A stretch of DNA of 64,000 bases from contig CAIYOD010000042.1 in assembly GCA_903927755.1 (NCBI GenBank), forward strand, positions 78,670 to 142,669, read 5' to 3'. Position numbers and translations under genes: made by a program. Origin of the DNA: an uncultured Thermoleophilia bacterium (GTDB lineage Bacteria > Actinomycetota > Thermoleophilia > UBA2241). The notes beneath the pieces are model-generated. The model was not told where the DNA came from. It saw nothing but the letters and a program-made list of their open reading frames with translations, and did no database searches. Positions 40,626-48,496 of the stretch are shown here, piece after piece. Numbering within the stretch: position 1 is the first letter of the stretch; each line of letters opens with the position of its first letter.

Positions 40626-42355
40626 GCCGCGCCCTCCGCGCCGAGCTGCGAGGTCACGATCTCGCGGTAGGTCTCGCTGGTCTGCAGCAGCTCCTCGTGC
40701 GTGCCTATGCCGGCGATCGTGCCGTCGTCGTCGAGCACGACGATCTGGTCGGCGTGCATGATGGTGCCGACGCGCTGCGCGACGATGATCACGGTCGCGT
40801 CCGCCGTGTGCTTGTGCAGCGCCGCGCGCAGCTTGGCGTCCGTGCTGAAGTCGAGGGCGGAGAAGCTGTCGTCGTAGATCTGGATCTTCGCCTGCTTGGC
40901 CAGCGCCCGGGCGATGGCGAGGCGCTGGCGCTGGCCGCCGGAGACGCTGGCGCCGCCTTGGGCGACGTGCGTCTCCAGGCCCTCCGGCATCTCCTGGACG
41001 AAGTCGCGTCCCTGGGCGATCTCGAGGTAGTGCCAGAGCCGCTCCTCGGCCGCCTCGTCGTCGCCGTGGCGCAGGTTGTCCGCCACTGAGCCGCTGAAGA
41101 GGAACGACTTCTGCGGCACGAGGCCGATCCTGCGCCACAAGTCCTGCTGCGAGAGCTCGCGCACGTCCACCCCGTCCACGAGCACTGCGCCGCCCGTCAC
41201 TTCGTAGAAGCGTGGGATGAGGCTGATCAGCGTCGTCTTGCCGCTGCCGGTGCTGCCGACGATGGCGGTGGTCTCGCCCGGCCGCGCCGTGAACGTGATG
41301 CCGCTCAGCACCGGCTCCTCGGCGCCCGGGTAACGGAACTCCACGTCGCGGAACTCGACGAGGCCGGCCTCGGGCACGTCCTGGGCCGGCCGCTCCGGGT
41401 CGACGATGCTCGGCTCGACGTCGAGCACCTCCATGATGCGCTGCGCCGAGACGGCGGCGCGTGGCACCATGACGAACATGAACGTCGCCATGAGCACCGA
41501 GAACAGGATCATGAAGACGTACTGCAGGAAGGCGGTGAGGTCGCCGATGGGCATGCTGCCGTCGGCGATCTGCTTGCCGCCGAACCACATGATAGCGATG
41601 GTCGTGAAATTCATGATGAGCGTGACGGCCGGGAACACCATCGCGAACAGCCGCCCGACCTTGAGTGAGGTGTCGGTCAGGTCCTGATTGGCGACGTCGA
41701 AGCGCTTCTCCTCGTACACGGTCCTGTCGAAGGCGCGGATCACGCGCACGCCGCTCAGGAACTCGCGCGTCACCTGGTTGATGCGGTCGATCTTCTTCTG
41801 CATGGACATGAACAGCGGCGTCGCCCGCGAGATCACGAGACCGATGAAGACGCCCATGATGGGGATCGCCACCAGGATGACGGTCGAGAGTGTGACGTTG
41901 AGGCGCAGGGCCATGATCACACCGCCGATGGCCATCATCGGCGCCATGAGCACCACGTTGAGCATCATCAGGACCACCATCTGCACCTGCTGCACATCGT
42001 TGGTCGTGCGCGTGATGAGCGACGGCGCGCCGAAGCGGTTGACCTCGGCCTGGGAGAACTTCTGGACGCGGCGGAAGAGCGCCCCGCGCGTGTCGCGGCC
42101 GAGCGACATTGAGGTCTTGGAGCCGAAGTACACGGAGGCGATGGCGGCGAGCGCGGAGATGAGCGTGACGCCGAGCATCACGGCGCCGACCTGGAGGATG
42201 TAGGCGGTGTCTCCCTTGACGACGCCGTTGTTGATGATGTCGGCGTTGAGCGTCGGCAGGTAGAGGTTGGCGATCACCTGCGAGAGCACCAGCAAGGTCA
42301 CGAGTGCGATGAGCCAGCGGTAGGGGCGCAGGCCCGCGCGAAGGAGGCGGATCAC
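40622..42355 (-). CDS. ABC exporter half-transporter, degenerate ATPase site (first gene of pair)
   Basis: A 577-residue ABC exporter subunit with six membrane helices (about 15-310) and a C-terminal ATPase domain. Walker A is GSTGSGKTTL and the signature is SGGQRQRLA. The Walker B region reads IQIYDDSFSALD, with Asp where the catalytic Glu should be; this is the normal non-hydrolysing site of heterodimeric exporters. GTG 42355 overlaps the stop of the MarR gene (GTGA). The longer frame to 42712 runs through the MarR gene and is not used. It partners the next gene. Confidence 0.88.
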   Translation of the reverse strand: MIRLLRAGLRPYRWLIALVTLLVLSQVIANLYLPTLNADIINNGVVKGDTAYILQVGAVMLGVTLISALAAIASVYFGSKTSMSLGRDTRGALFRRVQKFSQAEVNRFGAPSLITRTTNDVQQVQMVVLMMLNVVLMAPMMAIGGVIMALRLNVTLSTVILVAIPIMGVFIGLVISRATPLFMSMQKKIDRINQVTREFLSGVRVIRAFDRTVYEEKRFDVANQDLTDTSLKVGRLFAMVFPAVTLIMNFTTIAIMWFGGKQIADGSMPIGDLTAFLQYVFMILFSVLMATFMFVMVPRAAVSAQRIMEVLDVEPSIVDPERPAQDVPEAGLVEFRDVEFRYPGAEEPVLSGITFTARPGETTAIVGSTGSGKTTLISLIPRFYEVTGGAVLVDGVDVRELSQQDLWRRIGLVPQKSFLFSGSVADNLRHGDDEAAEERLWHYLEIAQGRDFVQEMPEGLETHVAQGGASVSGGQRQRLAIARALAKQAKIQIYDDSFSALDFSTDAKLRAALHKHTADATVIIVAQRVGTIMHADQIVVLDDDGTIAGIGTHEELLQTSETYREIVTSQLGAEGAA

Positions 42356-42909
42356 AGTGCCGCCTCGCTGCCGCCGGCGCCGGCCTCGCGGGTCGCCGAG
42401 GCGCGCTCGATGGTCGCGGAGAGCGCGTCGAGCAGGCGCGCCAGGTCCCGGCGGTCGTCGTCGGGGAGCGTCCCGATGGTCGCGTTGACGTACTCGGCGG
42501 CGGCCGCGCGCATCCGCTTCTCCAGCGCCCGGCCGGCGTCCGTGAGCTCGACTCTCGTGAGCCGGGCGTCCGTGGCGTCGGGTCGGCGCAGCACGAGCCC
42601 TGCCTTCTCCATAGAGTGGAGCATCTTCGTCAGGGTCGGGGGCGCCACGTAGAGGGCCTTGGCCAGGTCCCGCTGCGTGATGCCGTCGTTGGCGATCAGC
42701 ACGCGCAGGCACATCGCCTGGCCGGGGTGGATGCCGTGGTCGGCGAGGGCCTGCATCATCAGCCGTCGGTGCAGCCGCAGGGTGCCGATGAAGGCGCGGA
42801 ACGCCGCCGACGAGAGGTCGTCGACGCCGTCAAGCGATCGGGGCAGAGCTGGCAGTGGGGGGTGGGTCAACGGCGCTCCCGGGTTCGTATCGCCGGGGAA
42901 GGTTAGCAC
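42352..42909 (-). CDS. MarR-family transcriptional regulator of the ABC exporter operon
   Basis: A 185-residue winged-helix regulator. The recognition region ITQRDLAKALYVAPPTLTKMLHSMEKAGLVLRR and the wing with DATDARLTRVELTDAG are typical MarR. First gene of a three-gene operon with overlapping stops and starts, so it most likely represses the exporter and releases DNA when it binds a transported compound. GTG 42909 lies inside the inverted repeat 42902-42930; TTG 42870, with GGGAG upstream, is a good alternative start that removes 13 residues. Confidence 0.87.
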   Translation of the reverse strand: MLTFPGDTNPGAPLTHPPLPALPRSLDGVDDLSSAAFRAFIGTLRLHRRLMMQALADHGIHPGQAMCLRVLIANDGITQRDLAKALYVAPPTLTKMLHSMEKAGLVLRRPDATDARLTRVELTDAGRALEKRMRAAAAEYVNATIGTLPDDDRRDLARLLDALSATIERASATREAGAGGSEAAL

Positions 42910-42930
42910 GCAAATGATTAGCTGGCAAAC
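42902..42930. promoter_or_regulatory. Imperfect inverted repeat at the MarR gene start, likely operator
   Basis: GTTAGCACGC (42902-42911) and GCTGGCAAAC (42921-42930) match at seven of ten inverted positions across a 9-base AT-rich centre. TTAGC/TTTGC half-sites of this kind are common MarR boxes. Its position over the start region fits autorepression. Confidence 0.45.
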
Positions 42931-43036
42931 GAACCACAGACTCGCCCCTGCGAGGTTCCTAACCTCGCGCCGGGGTAGGTATCCTTGATAAGGGTCTTGC
43001 CGGTTCCTGAGGAATCCCCGAGTACTGATCGAGACG

Positions 43037-44227
43037 ATGGCTGCTGCAGTGACGACAGACCGGGCCGAGGCCCGCAGGCGGCGGCGCCGAGCGGCGCTGC
43101 GGCTGGCGCTGCGCTACGCTCTGATCTATGCCGTCGTCGCCATCGCATGGATCGTCCTCTCCGACCGGATCCTGGCCTGGCTGACGCTGTCGCACGACGT
43201 CGAGCTGGCCCTGTCGTTGCTCAGGGGAGTCGGCTTCGTCATCGTCACCTCGGGGCTGCTCATGGTGCTGGGATGGCGGTACTTCCAGAGACTCGAGGCC
43301 TCGCAGGAGCGCTACACACGGCTGTTCGAGAACGCCGTGGAGGGGCTCACCGTGTTCCGGATCGTCCGTGACCGCGATGACAAGGTCATCGACCTCGAGG
43401 TGGTGGACATGAACCCGACGCAGCGGACGCGTACCGGGCTGACGCGGCAGGAGGCCGTCGGCAGGCGGCTGAGCCGGCCCGACGGCCTCGACGAGCGGAC
43501 GCGCTCGTATCTGGAAGTGGTCGCGAGCGCGGCCGATGCGGGCGCGTTCGCCCGCTCCGAGCTCTACGTGGAGAGCGAGGACGCCTACGAGCTCCTCGAG
43601 GCGTACCCGATCGGCCGCGACCGCTGGGCGCTCGCCGCCCAGGACATCAGCGGCGTCCGCCACGCGGAGCGGGCCCTCCGGCGGCAGGAGGAGAGCATCC
43701 GCCGTGCCTACGTCGACGTGCTCGACGCGGTCACCGGCGGCAAGCTGATCCTGCTCACCGACGAGGAACTGCGCGGCCAGCTGGGTGTGCCGCTCATGGA
43801 GCCGGTGCCCGTGACGGCGCCGCGCGAGCTCGCGGAGGCCCGCGGCGTGATCGCCCGGACGGCTGCGGAGCACTTCCCCGGCTGGACGTCGGGTGTGGAT
43901 GTGCGCACTCCCGTCGGCGAGGCGCTCGTCAACGCGCTGCGTCATGCGGGCGGCGGCAGCTACCAGATCTTCACGCGCGACGACAAGCTGCAGGTGCTCG
44001 TACGTGACGATGGCCCGGGGATCGACTTCCGCATGCTCCCCCGGGCCACTCTGCAGCGTGGGTTCTCGACCGCCGCGAGCCTCGGCATGGGATTCACGAT
44101 CATGCTGCAGGTGTGCGAGCGGGTGCTGCTCAGCACGCGTCCGGGGCGCACGTCCGTGGTGCTCGAGTTCGCCGACCGCCCGGCGCTGGCGGAGAGCCTG
44201 GCGGCCCTGGAGGTCAGGGCCACGTAG
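43037..44227 (+). CDS. Two-helix membrane PAS protein with RsbW-like GHKL ATPase domain
   Basis: A 396-residue protein. Two membrane helices lie at about residues 21-46 and 52-83. A PAS domain follows (about 90-215). After a 60-residue linker, a GHKL ATPase domain (about 285-390) shows GEALVNALRHA (N box), RDDGPGIDF (G1) and SLGMGFTIM (G2). There is no HisKA domain or phospho-acceptor His, so it is not a classical histidine kinase; the ATPase is of the HATPase_c_2/anti-sigma RsbW type. It could be a membrane-bound serine kinase acting on a partner, or a kinase that uses an unlinked acceptor. Partner genes are not present next to it. Confidence 0.75.
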   Translation: MAAAVTTDRAEARRRRRRAALRLALRYALIYAVVAIAWIVLSDRILAWLTLSHDVELALSLLRGVGFVIVTSGLLMVLGWRYFQRLEASQERYTRLFENAVEGLTVFRIVRDRDDKVIDLEVVDMNPTQRTRTGLTRQEAVGRRLSRPDGLDERTRSYLEVVASAADAGAFARSELYVESEDAYELLEAYPIGRDRWALAAQDISGVRHAERALRRQEESIRRAYVDVLDAVTGGKLILLTDEELRGQLGVPLMEPVPVTAPRELAEARGVIARTAAEHFPGWTSGVDVRTPVGEALVNALRHAGGGSYQIFTRDDKLQVLVRDDGPGIDFRMLPRATLQRGFSTAASLGMGFTIMLQVCERVLLSTRPGRTSVVLEFADRPALAESLAALEVRAT

Positions 44228-44239
44228 AGCGCGTGCGCC

Positions 44240-45601
44240 TCAGCCTGTCCCGGTGACGTCGGTCACGAACTCCCGGAACGCGGCGACGTAGGCAGCGACG
44301 TCAGCGCGGGTCGCGGCCACCGACAGTGCCGGACCGGCCGTGCTGATCGCCTCCCACACGCCGCGGTTCGCGAGGCAGAGCCGGAGCAGGGCGTTGAGCT
44401 CCGGCTGCTCGTCGGCATCGGCCTCCGCGGCGTTCCGAGCGAGGCGACCGCCGAAGCTGATCCCCGAGCGCGGCCCGAGTCGCTGGACCTTCCAGGGCAG
44501 TCCGGCCTCTGCCACGACGGCTTCCAGGCGATCGGCCAGCTCGGCGCCGAGGGCGGAGGCGTGCTTGTAGGCGTCCGGCGTGAGCACCTCGGTGAGTGCC
44601 GCCCGCGCCGCCGCCATGCTGAGGGCGTTGGCGAACAGCGTGCCGCCGGTGGCGAGCTCTCCCGGCCGGCCGGTCAGGCTCTCGCCGCGCTCGAAAGCCT
44701 CGCAGAGCTCGGCCGTCATGCCGTAGGCGCCCAGCGGCAGTCCGCCGCCGACCGCCTTGCCGACCACCACCGCGTCCGGCTCCAGCCGCCACTTCTCGGC
44801 CAGTCCGCCGGGCGCGCAGATGAGCGTGTGCGTCTCGTCCAGCAGGAGTATCGTCCCGGACGCTCGCGTGAGCTCGCGCAGGGCGTCGTGGAAGCCGGGC
44901 TCGGGGAGCACGACGCCCTCGTTGGTGAGCGCCGGCTCGGTGAACACGCAGGCGTGGTCGCCGGCGGCGAGGACGCGCTCGAGCGCGCCGACGTCGTTGA
45001 AGCCGATCACGTCGATGTCGCGGTCCGCGGCCGGCGTCAGGCCGAGGTACGAGAGCCGGCCCTCTCCGGCGAACGCCGTCAGCATCTCGTCGCCGTGACC
45101 GCCGTAGTTGCCGGTGAACGTGAGGACCTTGCGCCGGCCGGTGGCGTGACGGGCCAGCCGGATCGCCTCCGTGTTGGCCTGGGAGGCCGAGAGGGTGAAC
45201 TGCCAGGAGGGGAGCTTCCAGCGGCGGGCGAGCTCCTCGGCCACCACCAGCGCGTCCCTGGTCGGCAGCATGAACTGGGAGCCGGCGGCCACGCGCCGCT
45301 GCACGGCGCGCACGACCGGCTCCGGGTCGATGCCGCAGAACGTGCTCTTGTCCCCGACGTTGGTGTCCAGGAAGCGGATGCCGTCGGCGCAGGTGAAGTG
45401 CGCGCCGTGCCCCTCGTCGATCCAGACGGGCGGGTGGGCGAAGTAGCTCGCCATCCAGCTCATGGGCACGCCGTGCGGCATGTGCGCCCGGGCGCGCTCG
45501 CGCAGTTGCAGGCAGCGCGGGTGCGTGCTCGCATAGCGCTCGCTCTCACGCAGCCACAGCTCGTCTGTGCGCCTGGGATCGACGCCCGCCCGTTCGTCCA
45601 T
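44240..45601 (-). CDS. Class III PLP aminotransferase (glutamate-1-semialdehyde aminotransferase-like)
   Basis: A 453-residue fold-type I enzyme with the PLP lysine in VVGKAVGGGLPLGAYG, the LLDETHT block (Asp that binds the pyridine N) and TGNYGGHGDE. The family includes GSA aminomutases, but the N-terminal 60 residues and YFAHPPVW differ from HemL, and no haem genes are near, so a different amino acid is likely. ATG 45601 is chosen because TATGGT (45614-45609) lies seven bases upstream as a -10 element; an ATG at 45613 falls inside that hexamer. Confidence 0.85.
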   Translation of the reverse strand: MDERAGVDPRRTDELWLRESERYASTHPRCLQLRERARAHMPHGVPMSWMASYFAHPPVWIDEGHGAHFTCADGIRFLDTNVGDKSTFCGIDPEPVVRAVQRRVAAGSQFMLPTRDALVVAEELARRWKLPSWQFTLSASQANTEAIRLARHATGRRKVLTFTGNYGGHGDEMLTAFAGEGRLSYLGLTPAADRDIDVIGFNDVGALERVLAAGDHACVFTEPALTNEGVVLPEPGFHDALRELTRASGTILLLDETHTLICAPGGLAEKWRLEPDAVVVGKAVGGGLPLGAYGMTAELCEAFERGESLTGRPGELATGGTLFANALSMAAARAALTEVLTPDAYKHASALGAELADRLEAVVAEAGLPWKVQRLGPRSGISFGGRLARNAAEADADEQPELNALLRLCLANRGVWEAISTAGPALSVAATRADVAAYVAAFREFVTDVTGTG

Positions 45602-45608
45602 GTGGCGG

Positions 45609-45614
45609 ACCATA
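45609..45614 (-). promoter_or_regulatory. -10 hexamer TATGGT, leaderless promoter of the class III aminotransferase
   Basis: TATGGT ends seven bases before ATG 45601 on the minus strand. It overlaps an upstream in-frame ATG, which argues that the shorter start is the real one. Confidence 0.45.
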
Positions 45615-45620
45615 GCAGGC

Positions 45621-46040
45621 TCAGCGCGCGCGCATCCGATTGCCCCGGGCCTCGTGCTCCACCTCGGCGATGCCGAGCGCCTCGAGGACCGGCGGGACGT
45701 AGTTGGCGAAGCGTCCGCGCAGGCCCTTCTTGAGACCGTACCATCCGCCGACCGGGTTACCCGGGGATCTGCCCCATGCCTCGACGGTGCCCTCCGCGGC
45801 CGGCTTCTGCTCGTCGGCGCTGCCCAGTGGCACCCAGTCGCCCGCCTGCACCAGCATCTCTCGCAGGTCCTCGATGCAGCGCAGCTGGTAGCGGAGCTCG
45901 GTCTTGCCGACGATCACGACGAGCGCCGGCGGGTCCGCCGTCTCGTCGCGGTAGGCCTGGTACTCGGACTTGCCCGGTGGCGTGGTGAGGGTCCACGGGT
46001 CTTCCCGCGTCCCCGTTCCTCGTGTCTGTGCGTTGCTCAT
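45621..46040 (-). CDS. Conserved protein of unknown function (possibly DUF6855)
   Basis: A 139-residue soluble protein without signal or membrane segments. It has strongly conserved-looking blocks: TPPGKSEYQAYRD near the N-terminus, LGSADEQKP and AWGRSPGNPVGGWYGLKKG in the middle, and EVEHEARGNRMR at the end. I believe this is the family filed as DUF6855, but I cannot confirm the number. No catalytic motif is recognisable. It lies 19 bases upstream of the aminotransferase on the same strand, so the two may share transcripts. Confidence 0.7.
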   Translation of the reverse strand: MSNAQTRGTGTREDPWTLTTPPGKSEYQAYRDETADPPALVVIVGKTELRYQLRCIEDLREMLVQAGDWVPLGSADEQKPAAEGTVEAWGRSPGNPVGGWYGLKKGLRGRFANYVPPVLEALGIAEVEHEARGNRMRAR

Positions 46041-46119
46041 GAGTGCTCCAGTGTCCGTGAAGGCCGGCGGCGAAGTCCCTCCGGCCGTGCCCTGGGTCTT
46101 CCCGCCGCGTCGGCTCGAG

Positions 46120-46125
46120 TATCCT
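46120..46125 (+). promoter_or_regulatory. -10 hexamer TATCCT before the lipoprotein hydrolase
   Basis: TATCCT ends seven bases before GTG 46133. It supports either a leaderless start there or a 166-base leader to ATG 46292. Confidence 0.4.
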
Positions 46126-46132
46126 TGTGGCG

Positions 46133-47308
46133 GTGACCGCCCTGCCGCTCAAACGACTGGACCCCCCGCCGGACGTCGCCGCCGGCCCGCAGGTGGCCGC
46201 CGCGCCGACGGCGGGCGCCGCGGGCTCGCCGGAGAGCGTCTCCGCCCTGCGCCGGGTCGACGACCTCATCACTCGGCTGCGGCCTGACCGTATGCGCGTC
46301 GCCCGGCGCGCGGCCCGCCCGCGTCCGCTCCTGGTCGGGCTCCTCGCGCTGGCGCTGCTCGCCCTCGCCCTTTCCGCCTGCGGCGGGGGCGAGGGCGCCT
46401 CCACCGCTGCTCCGCCCGCGTCTCCCGCGCTCTCGGCGCCGGCCACGTCCGTGCCGCCTTCGCCGGTCGCGTCCGCGAGCGCCGCCGCGTCCGCGAGCGC
46501 CGCCGCGTCCGCGAGCGCCGCCACATCCGCCATCCCCACAGAACTCGCCCGGCAGTTCCCCGCTCCGTCCGGTCGGCTCGACCTGCAGGTGACGGCCAGG
46601 GGCGATTGGGACGGCGTCCCCGTGCGGCACGTGACCTACCGAAGCGACGGCGCCGTGGTCACCGCCACGCTGTCGCTGCCGGCGGGAGAGGGGCCGTTCC
46701 CGGCCGTGCTCTACGCGCCGGGGGTCAGCTGTTCGCGAGACATGTTCGCCGCCGACGTCGCGGCCCTGCAGCGGGACGGCATCGCGGCGCTGGCGGTCGA
46801 CCCGCCCGACGGCCGCGACCCCTTCGTCCGCCCCATCTCTGCCGACGCGGAGGACGCCGCCGAGGCGCATGTCCGGTACGTCACCGACCTTCGCCGAGGG
46901 CTCGATGTGCTGCGCTCATTGCCGGAGGTCGACGACGGCAGCCTCGGCTACGTCGGCTACAGCTGGGGCGGCTTCGTGGGCGGCTACCTCGCCGGCTTGC
47001 AGGAGCCCGTTCGGGCTTATGTCCTCACCTATGCCGGCGCCGACTGGGTAGGCGCCGACCCGACGGCGGCGGACGGCTTCGCCGCCGACCCCGCCGCGGC
47101 GGTCGGCGCCGCGCTTCCCGGCGCCTACCTCTTCATCGCCGGGGTGGACGACCCGCTGTTCTCCCGCGCGAGCGTCACGCGCTACGCCCGCGCCGCGAGC
47201 GGGAGCACGCGCCTGGAGTGGCTCCCGGGCGGTCACGGCGATTACTGGGCCGCTCCGGGGAGCGCGGCGCCGCAGGTGCACCGCGTCTGGCTCGAACGCC
47301 GCCTCTGA
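46133..47308 (+). CDS. Exported alpha/beta hydrolase lipoprotein
   Basis: An alpha/beta hydrolase of the dienelactone hydrolase/PET-hydrolase-like group. The core starts near the AVLYAPGVSCSRD segment, the nucleophile elbow is VGYSWGGFVG, and the acidic and His residues are in GVDDPLF and PGGHGDYW. A hydrophobic stretch with the lipobox LSAC places the modified Cys at codon 46379-46381, followed by a Ser/Ala-rich linker. If translation starts at ATG 46292 the signal is a normal 29 residues; starting at GTG 46133 it has 53 extra residues but matches a leaderless promoter. The substrate is unknown, and it acts outside the membrane. Confidence 0.78.
   Translation: MTALPLKRLDPPPDVAAGPQVAAAPTAGAAGSPESVSALRRVDDLITRLRPDRMRVARRAARPRPLLVGLLALALLALALSACGGGEGASTAAPPASPALSAPATSVPPSPVASASAAASASAAASASAATSAIPTELARQFPAPSGRLDLQVTARGDWDGVPVRHVTYRSDGAVVTATLSLPAGEGPFPAVLYAPGVSCSRDMFAADVAALQRDGIAALAVDPPDGRDPFVRPISADAEDAAEAHVRYVTDLRRGLDVLRSLPEVDDGSLGYVGYSWGGFVGGYLAGLQEPVRAYVLTYAGADWVGADPTAADGFAADPAAAVGAALPGAYLFIAGVDDPLFSRASVTRYARAASGSTRLEWLPGGHGDYWAAPGSAAPQVHRVWLERRL
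46469..46522 (+). repeat. Three perfect or near-perfect 18-base tandem repeats inside the hydrolase gene
   Basis: The unit GCGTCCGCGAGCGCCGCC occurs three times in a row and encodes the Ala-Ser linker (ASASAA) after the lipid anchor. Such in-frame repeats can change linker length by slippage. Confidence 0.8.
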
Positions 47309-47431
47309 CGCGGTGTCGCCGTCGCCGCGGGCAGGCGCCCACAGTCGCGCCGCGAACTGCGTAGTCGTCTCGTCACGCCGCAGGGATGAGCCATGCGTAA
47401 GGTCCGCGACAACCTGGACAAGCGGAGGACC

Positions 47432-48217
47432 ATGAGCGAAGTGAACGAGACCCTCAGGCTGCTGGACCAGCGCTGCTCGACGCGCGCCTACGATCCGGCG
47501 CCGCCGACCGACGAGGAGAAGCGCACGGTCCTGCACGCGGCGCTGCGCGCCCCGACGGCCGGCAACATGATGCTGTACTCGATCATCGAGATCGAGGATC
47601 AGGAGCTCAAGGACCGGCTGGCGGTGACGTGCGACGATCAGCCGTTCATCGCCCGGGCGCCGTGGGTGCTGCTGTTCGTGGCCGACTTCCAGAAGTGGAT
47701 GGACCTGTTCGCGGCGTGCGGGTGCGACGAGCTGCCAGACGTGCCACCCGGCGTGACGCCGGGCCCCGGCGACCTGATCATGGCCTGCAACGACGCCGTG
47801 ATCGCGGCGCAGAATGCCGTGGTGGCCGCAGAGTCGCTCGGCATCGGCTCCTGCTACATCGGCGACATCATGGAGCTCGGCGAGACGCACGCCGAGCTGC
47901 TGAAGTTGCCCCGCTACACCTTCCCAGCGGCGATGCTATGCCTCGGCCGGCCGAAGGTCCGCCCTCACCGGACAGAGCGGTACGAGGAACATGTCGTACA
48001 CAAGAACCGGTACCGGCGGCTCACCACCTCCGAGCTCGCGGACGTCTCGCGCGAACTCGATGAGCTGCACGGCGCACGCTCACCGCGGCCGGGCGTCAGC
48101 GGCTGCGTGCAGGACGTCTACGCGCGCAAGTTCACGGCGGGCTTCGCCGCGGAGATGAACCGCTCGGTGGCGTGGTGGCTGGAGCGCTGGACCTCGGGGA
48201 CCGCCGGGGCGGAGTAG
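47432..48217 (+). CDS. Nitroreductase-family flavoprotein
   Basis: A 261-residue FMN-dependent oxidoreductase. The phosphate-binding block DQRCSTRAYDPAPP and RAPTAGNMMLYSIIE at the N-terminus, and ESLGIGSCYIGDI with LCLGRPK later, are typical of the family. The C-terminal 60 residues are an extension with a CVQDVYARKF segment of unknown role. It probably uses NAD(P)H to reduce nitroaromatics, quinones or an unknown metabolite. ATG 47432 is chosen because GCGGAGGACC precedes it; the frame is open to 47393. It converges with a small gene at 48228. Confidence 0.87.
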   Translation: MSEVNETLRLLDQRCSTRAYDPAPPTDEEKRTVLHAALRAPTAGNMMLYSIIEIEDQELKDRLAVTCDDQPFIARAPWVLLFVADFQKWMDLFAACGCDELPDVPPGVTPGPGDLIMACNDAVIAAQNAVVAAESLGIGSCYIGDIMELGETHAELLKLPRYTFPAAMLCLGRPKVRPHRTERYEEHVVHKNRYRRLTTSELADVSRELDELHGARSPRPGVSGCVQDVYARKFTAGFAAEMNRSVAWWLERWTSGTAGAE

Positions 48218-48227
48218 CTGCGGCGGC

Positions 48228-48347
48228 CTACCAGCTCCACGTGCCGGATGCGACGCACCATGCCGGCACGGCGAACGTCACGAGCGCGATCACGGCGACG
48301 AGCGCAGTCGCCGTCGCGCGCCTCGTCGTCCAGCTTCTGGTCGTCAT
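48228..48347 (-). CDS. Small secreted or membrane peptide (39 aa)
   Basis: Encodes 39 residues: a basic start (MTTRSWTTRR), a hydrophobic segment (ALVAVIALVTFAV) and the tail PAWCVASGTWSW. GAGGAGG lies five bases before ATG 48347, the best ribosome site in the neighbourhood, and TACACT occurs about 40 bases upstream as a -10 candidate. I do not recognise a family. The tail after the hydrophobic part has one Cys and three Trp, which may suggest an exported peptide. Confidence 0.5.
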   Translation of the reverse strand: MTTRSWTTRRATATALVAVIALVTFAVPAWCVASGTWSW

Positions 48348-48496
48348 GGGGCGCCTCCTCGGATGTCGGGCCTCGCCCCGAGTGTACCCGGCGCGCGGCA
48401 CTCGCAACGGCGGCCTCAGGCCGCGGGTGACGAGCTGCCGCGTATGCCTCGGCGCTGCGGGGTAGAGACGCGGCAGGATCGCTGAAGGGAGTGACG

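Noticed and set aside
40626..41588. Extending the second ABC subunit upstream to give a 988-residue protein
   Set aside because: The added part overlaps the first ABC subunit in a different frame and is not domain-like; the TTGA overlap gives a natural start.
46469..46522. Short direct repeats as a possible CRISPR array
   Set aside because: The units are contiguous without spacers, lie in frame inside a lipoprotein linker, and no cas gene is present.
45601..47308. Haem biosynthesis gene hemL at 44240-45601
   Set aside because: The protein is GSA-aminotransferase-like, but its N-terminal region differs from HemL and there are no neighbouring haem genes, so the name was not applied.
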